A stretch of 64,000 nucleotides of DNA from Nocardia jinanensis (lineage in GTDB: Bacteria; Actinomycetota; Actinomycetes; Mycobacteriales; Mycobacteriaceae). Both the position numbers and the translations under genes were made by a program. Below, in pieces: positions 58,550 to 64,000 of the stretch. The DNA lies in the NCBI RefSeq assembly GCF_014645735.1, contig NZ_BMMH01000001.1:946305-1010304 (forward strand), read 5' to 3'. The notes under the pieces were generated by a model, which was not told the DNA's origin, did not search any database, and worked only from the letters and a program-made list of their open reading frames with translations. Numbering within the stretch: the first letter of the stretch is position 1; each line of letters starts with the position of its first letter.

Positions 58550-59544
58550 TCAGACAGACAGTCCCACGCGCACCGCCGCTCCCAGGGCTCGGGCCACAGG
58601 AGGTGGCGTCGCATTACCGATCTGGCGATAACGAGCTGTTTTACGGCCACAAACCTGCCAGTGGCCAGGGAATGCTTGGAGCTCGGCGATCTGGTCGACG
58701 GTGAGTTGTACCCGCCCTTCGGGCAGATCGGGATTCCAGAGAAAGTCGCTTGCAGGCGGTGCATCCCTCAGCGACTTCCCTTCGACACCCAATCGGGCCC
58801 AGCCTTGCTGCGACCCCGCAGGGCCCAGATCGGCGCCGCCCCGATCCCACGAACCTCCGACAATCGTCGGCGCCGGCCGGTCGGCATACGTCGCCCATTC
58901 TTCGGCCTGCGACCAGCCCCGGGAAGCCATCGACGTCCGGAGGACAGCACCGACTGTCAGATGAGGGGTCACTGTCACCGGGTCGAGGGCGGCTTCGAAC
59001 TCCGTGAGCCCGCGGTCTCGAAAAGCTACAAGTATTCCGAGCTCCCTGTGCTGCGGTACACCGAAGTCAGAGGCGTTCACCACGTGCCAGCTGAAGTCAT
59101 AACCGGCATCGTCGAGGTATTTCTCCCCACATAAGAGCGGCTTTCGGCATAGCCCGCCCGCCTGACGAGGTCCGGCACATTTTCCAATAGCACTGCCCGC
59201 GGTCTCAGCTGCCAGACCCATCGACCGGCCGTCTCCAGCAGTTCGAGTTCCCGACCGTCACCACGTGGGCGGGAAGCTGTGGCTGCCGAGCGCACTCTGG
59301 GCAGACCCGCCGATAGAAGGTCGATATCCTCGGCAGGGGGAAGATCGGCTCCCGGTTCGAGACTCAGCAGATCCCGTTCGATGACATGCCACTTCGGTCT
59401 GTTCGCACGTAACGTCGCACAGGCCACATCCCGGTTGTCGACCAGAGCAACCGGGTCGAATCCCGCCTGCTCGAGACCGAGCGCCATCCCGCCTGCACCG
59501 GCACAAATCTCCAGCGACTTCAGCCGCCGCCTCGACTTCGACAT
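58550..59544 (-). pseudogene. C5-methyltransferase paralogue, frameshifted and without the Pro-Cys motif
   Basis: The ATG frame gives motif I SLEICAGAGGMALGLEQAGF and motif VI LLENVPDLV, then runs out of family sequence at about 59130 and stops near 59077. The family sequence continues in another frame (CGEKYLDDAGYDF, FGVPQHRELGILVA, TVDQIAELQAFPGHW, RYRQIGNATPPPVA). Adding one G to the GGGG run at 59125-59128 (minus strand) restores about 331 residues. Separately, motif IV reads LSAGLPRVRSAAT where active enzymes have PCxPF, so the catalytic cysteine is absent even in the repaired protein. It could be an inactive partner of the next methyltransferase, or a dying gene. Confidence 0.8.
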
Positions 59545-59722
59545 CGACGCCCCACTCTCCACCCCGGTTCGCGCCAGAACTCAGGATACCGTCAAGTGAT
59601 GTCGGGTTCCCCTGGTCCGGAGAATTATTCCGACGCAGCGCTTTCCGAGCACCTGAGGTAAGGATGGGCAGGTCTGTCGAATCCTGATCTATCCCGGTGA
59701 ACTCAGTGGTGAGTTCGGACGA

Positions 59723-59758
59723 GAAAGCTGTCGTCGCCGATCGGCGACGACAGCTTTC
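59723..59758. terminator. 36-base perfect palindrome at the right edge of the island
   Basis: GAAAGCTGTCGTCGCC, GATC, GGCGACGACAGCTTTC: a 16-bp stem with a self-complementary GATC loop, so the whole is one perfect palindrome. It lies 40 bases after the RDD gene stop and probably ends that transcript. Confidence 0.7.
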
Positions 59759-59798
59759 AACAGGTAATTCCGGCGAAGGCGGAGATTCCGAGCGAGTA

Positions 59799-60269
59799 CT
59801 ACGTATCGATGACCTGCGTCCCGCCCGCCGCGTTGTCGTGCCAGCCCTGTTTCGTCGGGCTCGAGCTGATCGTGAACGCGATGGCGATCGCCGCGATGAA
59901 CCACAGCAACCCGCCCACCCACGGGATCAGGTTCAGCAGCATGTACGCGTTGCGGATCGCGGAGTCCTTGAGGCTGGGTTTCGGTGCCCGACCCGACCCG
60001 TTGACGTGCAGCCCGAGCAGCTTCTTACCCGGGGTGGACCCCGAGGACACCTCGAAGGCGACGAAGTAGAGCCAGCCGAAGGCTGCGCCCGGGAGGACCG
60101 AGACCCAGTCCGGCAGGTCCCACACCGAGCCGAGGAGCCAGAAGAAGAGGGCGCCGATGATGCCGGCGATGATCCAGTCGACGAACCTGGCCACCGCGCG
60201 TTTGCCCAGTCCTGCCGGTCTGATACTGGTGGTCTGGCTGAATGCGGGGTCGAATCCACCTGCGGTCAT
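59799..60269 (-). CDS. RDD family membrane protein
   Basis: It has 156 residues with three to four membrane segments. The RDD motif region is seen as AVARFVDWIIAGIIGALFFW near the N-terminus and GSTPGKKLLGLHV in the middle. Function of the family is unclear; ion transport has been proposed for some members. CTAGGAGGC precedes a GTG-ATG pair; the ATG is used. Confidence 0.85.
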   Translation of the reverse strand: MTAGGFDPAFSQTTSIRPAGLGKRAVARFVDWIIAGIIGALFFWLLGSVWDLPDWVSVLPGAAFGWLYFVAFEVSSGSTPGKKLLGLHVNGSGRAPKPSLKDSAIRNAYMLLNLIPWVGGLLWFIAAIAIAFTISSSPTKQGWHDNAAGGTQVIDT

Positions 60270-60528
60270 CACGCCTCCTAGCGAACGCTGTGTGACTCGG
60301 TTGCCTGTCCGATGCCGATCACGGCATATCGAGCTCCAAGGATGTCATACGCACAGGTGGCGACGACCCCTTCGACGCTGATTCGTGTCCAACCCGAGTT
60401 GGGGATTCAACCTTTCTGAAGTGCGAAAACAGTGCAGATTCCGGCGCGGGGGCGAGCGAGGGAGCCGAGTGGCGCGGATGTGTTTGCTGTCGGATAGCGA
60501 CCGTTCCGGGCTCGGGGGCCCGAACGGA

Positions 60529-61311
60529 TCAGGGACCGAGAGCTGCGGGGGTTACGCCGGTGAGGCGACGAGCGTCCCGCCCGAAGTGCGCCTGATCCGA
60601 GTATCCGGCGGCCGCGGCGACCAGTGCCGGCGGCATATCCGGTTCGCCGCGAACCAGGCGGATCGCGCGCTGTAGACGACCGATCAGTTGCACGGTCTTG
60701 GGGGTGAGGCCGGCTTCGGTTTCCACGAGGCGCCGCAGGTGGCGGGGTGTGACGGCGAGGTGGTTCGCCAGGGTTTCGATGCTCACGGCGCTATCCGTCA
60801 GCGCGGCCACTGCCGTGTCGACACGGGCGTCGATGCGCAGGTCCGGCCATAGTGTCCGGGCGAGCGGTTCGCCGAACCGTCCCTCGGTGAGGCTTTCGGT
60901 CAGTATCCGGGCGATGCGGCTGGGCAGTAGATCGTCGATGGGGATCTTCGTGTCCCGCAGTTCGGGTCCGTGCGCTCCGGTGACCGCGCGCAGGGCAGCC
61001 GTGTGGATCCGGGCTCCGTGCAGCAGCGTGCCGGCGGGGAGTTCCGGTAGATCGACGGTGGTGGCGGGGCCCACGAGCCAGCGGTCGCCGGTGCTGCTCA
61101 CGATGAAGTCGGCGTGGTTGTCCGGAACAATCCGGGCGACTCCCCCGCCGCTGCGATGCGTCCAGGCGCAGACGAAACCGGATCGGGTGCCGGCGAAGCG
61201 GACCTCTCGGTACCGGCTGCCGTCGTGTCCGTTTCGTACAAGACCGGCGGCGGCACCGTGCCTATCGTCCGAACCGTATTTCCCGATGGAGTGGGCGCCG
61301 TATGCGTGCAT
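60529..61311 (-). CDS. AraC-family regulator
   Basis: It has 260 residues. An N-terminal sensory domain (YREVRFAGTRSGFVCAWTHR, LVGPATTVDLPELPAGTLLH) is followed by a C-terminal double helix-turn-helix (SIETLANHLAVTPRHLRRLV, AAAAGYSDQAHFGRDARRLT). ATG follows AGGTGGGAT. It is divergent from the VOC gene, 119 bases apart, and probably controls it. Confidence 0.88.
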   Translation of the reverse strand: MHAYGAHSIGKYGSDDRHGAAAGLVRNGHDGSRYREVRFAGTRSGFVCAWTHRSGGGVARIVPDNHADFIVSSTGDRWLVGPATTVDLPELPAGTLLHGARIHTAALRAVTGAHGPELRDTKIPIDDLLPSRIARILTESLTEGRFGEPLARTLWPDLRIDARVDTAVAALTDSAVSIETLANHLAVTPRHLRRLVETEAGLTPKTVQLIGRLQRAIRLVRGEPDMPPALVAAAAGYSDQAHFGRDARRLTGVTPAALGP

Positions 61312-61430
61312 ATCCCACCTGCCTCGTGTCGTGTCGTCGATTCGAACGCTACGCCGGGCCGGTGTCGGCACGCGGCCGGCGGCTGCTTTCCGCAGACCGC
61401 GCCATCGCACCGCGAAGAAAGGAACGAATT

Positions 61431-61832
61431 ATGACCGTATCCCTGGACCTCATCGGAATCGTCACCACCGATCTCGTGCGCTCGCTGGCCTTCTACCGGG
61501 TGCTCGGCGTCGAGACACCGGAGGCCGATGGCACCGAACCCCATGTCGAGGCCGTACTTCCGAACGGTCTGCGGCTGGCCTGGGACACGCTCGACACCAT
61601 CCGGAGTTTCGATCCCGGCTTTTCCCCGGCATCCGGCGGCCACCCGGTGGCACTGGCGTTCGCGACGGCGAGCCCGGCCGATGTCGACGCGCTGTACCAG
61701 GAGGTGGTGGCGGCGGGCTTCCACGGGCACAGGGAGCCGTGGGACGCCGTCTGGGGGCAGCGCTATGCCGTGGTCCACGACCCGGACGGCAATACCGTCG
61801 ATCTCTTCGCACCGTTGCCCGGACGACCCTGA
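61431..61832 (+). CDS. VOC family (glyoxalase/bleomycin-resistance fold) protein
   Basis: It has 133 residues, a single VOC domain with two beta-alpha-beta-beta-beta modules: LDLIGIVTTDLVRSLAFYRV at the start and YAVVHDPDGNTVDLFAPLP at the end, the latter with a typical metal-ligand glutamate position replaced by aspartate. Could be a dioxygenase-like enzyme or a drug-binding protein. GAAAGGAACGAATT precedes the ATG. It is convergent with the P450 gene. Confidence 0.85.
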   Translation: MTVSLDLIGIVTTDLVRSLAFYRVLGVETPEADGTEPHVEAVLPNGLRLAWDTLDTIRSFDPGFSPASGGHPVALAFATASPADVDALYQEVVAAGFHGHREPWDAVWGQRYAVVHDPDGNTVDLFAPLPGRP

Positions 61833-61842
61833 CCAGCAGGTG

Positions 61843-61869
61843 CCCCGGCCGTTTGCTCACGGCCCGGGG
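61843..61869. terminator. Bidirectional terminator between VOC and P450 genes
   Basis: CCCCGGCCGT pairs with ACGGCCCGGGG (one bulged base), loop TTGCTC, between the two convergent stops. Confidence 0.6.
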
Positions 61870-61874
61870 TGCCG

Positions 61875-63146
61875 TCAGATGTTCAGCTTGGTCATCGGGG
61901 TGAAGGTGACCGGTAGCTCGGCCAGGGCCCGGTGGAAGGGGCCCGGCCGCCAGGTCGGCACACCGTCCGGTAGCGCGGGTTCCATTTCCGGCAGCGCGTC
62001 GAGCAGCTGGTCGATGGCGCTCTGGGCGATCAGATAGGACAGCGGCTGGGCGGGGCAGGCGTGCTGCCCGATACCCCAGGCCAGGTGGGAGCGGTTCCCC
62101 AGGTGGTCGGCGGCGTGGACGGCGGGATCGTTGTTGCAGGCGGCCATGCTGACCAGGACAGGCTGGTGGGCCGGCAGCCACACATCGTCGACGAGGACGG
62201 GGTGGCGGGGGTAGGTGATGAGGAAGTTCGCCAGCGGCGGATCGTTGAACAGGACTTCGTCCAGGGCGTCGAGGGTGGACAGGCTGCCGCCCAGGACGCT
62301 GCCGCCGAACCGGTCGTCGGTCAGGATGAGCAGCAGGGTGTTGGCGATCAGGTTCTGCTGGAATTCGATACCGGCGCCGTAGTGTCCGGCGACCTGATGG
62401 ACCATTTCGGCTTCGTCGAGGGCGGCGGGATGCCGCAGCAATTGTGAGGTGATGTCGTTACCGGGCTCGGCCCGTTTGAGTGCGACCAGCTCCAGCATCG
62501 CCGCGCTGATCATCTGATTGCCCTGCTCCGCGTCGATTCCCTCGACCAGTGCGGCCATCCCGGTGGCGACGCGCTGACCGATCTCGGCCGGGCAGCCGAG
62601 CAGGGCGTTGACAAGGGCGAAGGTCAACGGAAAGGCGTACTGGCCGATCAGGTCGGCGGCGCCGGTTTCGCAGAAGGTGTTGATCAGCGGGATCGCCGCC
62701 TGCTCCACAGTGGTGTGCAGCGGGTGCAGGTCCACGGCGCCGATACTGACGGTGATGGCCTGCCGGTAGCGCTGGAAATCGGCGCCGGTGTTGCGGCTCG
62801 CGGTGGGTCGCCACTCCATGATCGGCAGGACCGGGCAGTCGGCGGGGACGTCCCGCTGCCAGGTACGGGGATCGGCGGGGAAGCGCTCCGGATCGTTGAG
62901 GACCCGCAGGGCGGTGCTGTATCCGATGACCAGCGTCGCGGGGACTCCCGGCGCCAGCTCCACCGGCGCCAGCGAACCCCATCTGGCCCGCATTTCGTGG
63001 TAGGCGCGGTGGGGGTCGGCGGCGAACTCCGGTGCGTACAGAGGTACCGGATCACCGGTCCGAGCGCGGTGGGCGTTCGGCGGGGCCGGTGGGAATCGCG
63101 CGGGATTGCGCTGCGCCAATCGTTCTGTCCTAACAGCTTGTCTCAC
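61875..63146 (-). CDS. Cytochrome P450 without ExxR, paralogue of the one at 36670
   Basis: It has 423 residues and is closely similar along its length to the 36.7-kb P450 (shared PLYAPEFAADP-type start, ALDEVLFNDPPLANF, NRSHLAWGIGQHACPAQPL). The ExxR arginine is missing here too. In addition the I-helix reads YGAGIEFQQNLI, lacking the threonine used for oxygen activation. The heme-ligand cysteine remains. Catalysis of ordinary hydroxylation is doubtful; peroxide-driven or non-oxidative chemistry, or a binding role, is possible. GTG start with poor ribosome site. Confidence 0.83.
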   Translation of the reverse strand: MRQAVRTERLAQRNPARFPPAPPNAHRARTGDPVPLYAPEFAADPHRAYHEMRARWGSLAPVELAPGVPATLVIGYSTALRVLNDPERFPADPRTWQRDVPADCPVLPIMEWRPTASRNTGADFQRYRQAITVSIGAVDLHPLHTTVEQAAIPLINTFCETGAADLIGQYAFPLTFALVNALLGCPAEIGQRVATGMAALVEGIDAEQGNQMISAAMLELVALKRAEPGNDITSQLLRHPAALDEAEMVHQVAGHYGAGIEFQQNLIANTLLLILTDDRFGGSVLGGSLSTLDALDEVLFNDPPLANFLITYPRHPVLVDDVWLPAHQPVLVSMAACNNDPAVHAADHLGNRSHLAWGIGQHACPAQPLSYLIAQSAIDQLLDALPEMEPALPDGVPTWRPGPFHRALAELPVTFTPMTKLNI

Positions 63147-63462
63147 AACATATATCGGTCGGCCGATCCGCCGATGTTGTCAGCCGCCGGGGTCCGGCGA
63201 ACAGTGCCGATGGTGCCGGGCATCGAGCGATCCGCGCCGATATCGCACAACCGTCCACCTGCGGTGGGCGGCGGCGTCTGCGCCACCTACCGGACGGGGC
63301 GAACGGTGCCCGGCAGCGGGCGAAACGCGCCGAAATGCCCGATGCGATGAACTGGTACCGAGCTCAGCCACGGGACCGGTGCTTCCGGGCCCGGTGCCGG
63401 ACCGCCGACCAGGCTATGGTCGACACACTCCGGGCCTCCCGGTATGAACTTGCGCTGATTAG
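63147..63462. other. Divergent intergenic region
   Basis: About 316 bases between the P450 gene and the AraC-type regulator. No gene or clear hairpin is seen; promoters for both directions are expected here. Confidence 0.5.
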
Positions 63463-64000
63463 GTGTGTTCGCGATTGGATACGGTAGAGAGCATTTCGTT
63501 CCCGAACTTCATACTGGACCAGACCGGCGTGAACGCGGCGGTGCGGCGGCAGCTCACCCACGCGGCGCAACTGCCGGACTGGGTGCTGAACACGGCGGAC
63601 ACCATGGTGTCCAGCAACTATCAGCTCCGACTGTGGGAGTTGCTCGAATACGAACTGGCCGAACCCGATATCGCCCTGCGGGTCGGTGCGAGGAACACCC
63701 TGGGCCACTTCGGAGTGCACGACTATCTGTTCAGTACCGCGCCGACCCTGGGCGAGGGACTGGCCCGCTCCGAGGAATACGCCGAACTGATCACCACCAA
63801 TGTGGGTTTCGCGGTGCTCGGCGATTCCGAGGACGAAGCGAGCGCGGATATCCGCCTGCTGAGCGGGCTCGGCCGGGGCCGGCAACTGGCCACCCAGTTC
63901 GCGTTGGCGGCGGTGGTGACCCGGGCGCGGAATGCGACGGGGCGGCATGTGCATCCGATCCGGATCCGTTTCCGGCAGCCGCCACCGCGACGGCACGACC
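63463..64000 (+). CDS. AraC-family regulator, OruR/PF12625 type (N-terminal part only)
   Basis: An open frame from GTG 63463 (or TTG 63475) runs off the right edge. It reads SISFPNFILDQTGVNAAVRR, YQLRLWELLEYELAEPDIAL, VGARNTLGHFGVHDYLFSTA and TLGEGLARSEEYAELITTNV, which is the arabinose-binding-like N-terminal domain of OruR/ArgR-type AraC regulators. The C-terminal DNA-binding domain is outside the window. It is divergent from the ExxR-less P450 and may control it. Confidence 0.75.
   Translation, partial: MCSRLDTVESISFPNFILDQTGVNAAVRRQLTHAAQLPDWVLNTADTMVSSNYQLRLWELLEYELAEPDIALRVGARNTLGHFGVHDYLFSTAPTLGEGLARSEEYAELITTNVGFAVLGDSEDEASADIRLLSGLGRGRQLATQFALAAVVTRARNATGRHVHPIRIRFRQPPPRRHD

Noticed and set aside
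41514..59800. Search for integrase, transposase or direct repeats bounding the accessory island
   Set aside because: No recombinase gene or clear attachment repeats were seen; the 59.7-kb palindrome is better explained as a terminator.

Overview
The window is high-GC actinobacterial DNA and most resembles Nocardia or a close relative. The indications are a mycobacterial-type HU with a long lysine/alanine tail, FbiD/CofC for coenzyme F420, a MutT1-type Nudix-phosphatase fusion, the ung-thiL-DUF3515-ddl-gpsA order, a gltX gene beside tRNA-Gln and tRNA-Glu, SerA of the long type, leaderless-looking promoters and an IdeR-like iron box. The assignment rests on gene content and my recall of these families; no search was run.

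Layout. 1-8.4 kb is core housekeeping: ung (cut by the window edge), thiL, a DUF3515 membrane protein, ddl, gpsA, fbiD/cofC, ppk1, mutT1. 8.7-13 kb holds hupB, leuD, leuC, a divergent IclR regulator and a PPOX/F420-type flavin enzyme. 13.4-16.4 kb has GC-rich hairpin repeats, tRNA-Glu(CTC), tRNA-Gln(CTG), gltX and a fumarylacetoacetate hydrolase family gene. 16.5-24.4 kb has an MFS transporter, a Uma2 protein, leuB, serA, a cold-shock protein, a small secreted Asp/Arg/His/Trp-repeat protein, a ClgR-like regulator and two ClpP paralogues, one without the catalytic serine. 24.6-35.9 kb is a complete urea-use locus: urtABCDE, a GntR/FCD regulator, urea carboxylase and allophanate hydrolase. Urea is imported and degraded by carboxylation and hydrolysis rather than by a nickel urease; no urease genes are in the window. 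36.7-41.5 kb has an ExxR-less P450 followed by a normal P450, then an iron-box promoter, an MTB12-like secreted protein and a two-gene ABC transporter.

41.5-59.6 kb is an accessory island with less extreme codon bias than its surroundings. It contains two candidate conflict systems. The first is a cytoplasmic subtilisin-like protease whose C-terminus resembles an NHLP/nitrile-hydratase leader domain. It converges on a roughly 1,140-residue STAND-like NTPase fused to a helical-repeat region and an APH-type kinase; the two genes share one CTAG for both stop codons. The second is a translationally coupled minus-strand operon of Z1 helicase-like ATPase, PD-(D/E)XK nuclease, MORC-like GHKL ATPase and two unrecognised proteins. 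Upstream are two C5-cytosine methyltransferase genes, the first of which lacks the catalytic Pro-Cys motif and also carries a one-base frameshift. The core of this system matches the predicted MORC/Z1 restriction systems; the two trailing genes and the altered methyltransferase are the less explored parts.

59.7-64 kb returns to chromosomal-looking genes: an RDD membrane protein, an AraC regulator divergent from a VOC protein, a third P450 (a second ExxR-less paralogue) and the start of an OruR-type AraC regulator running off the right edge.
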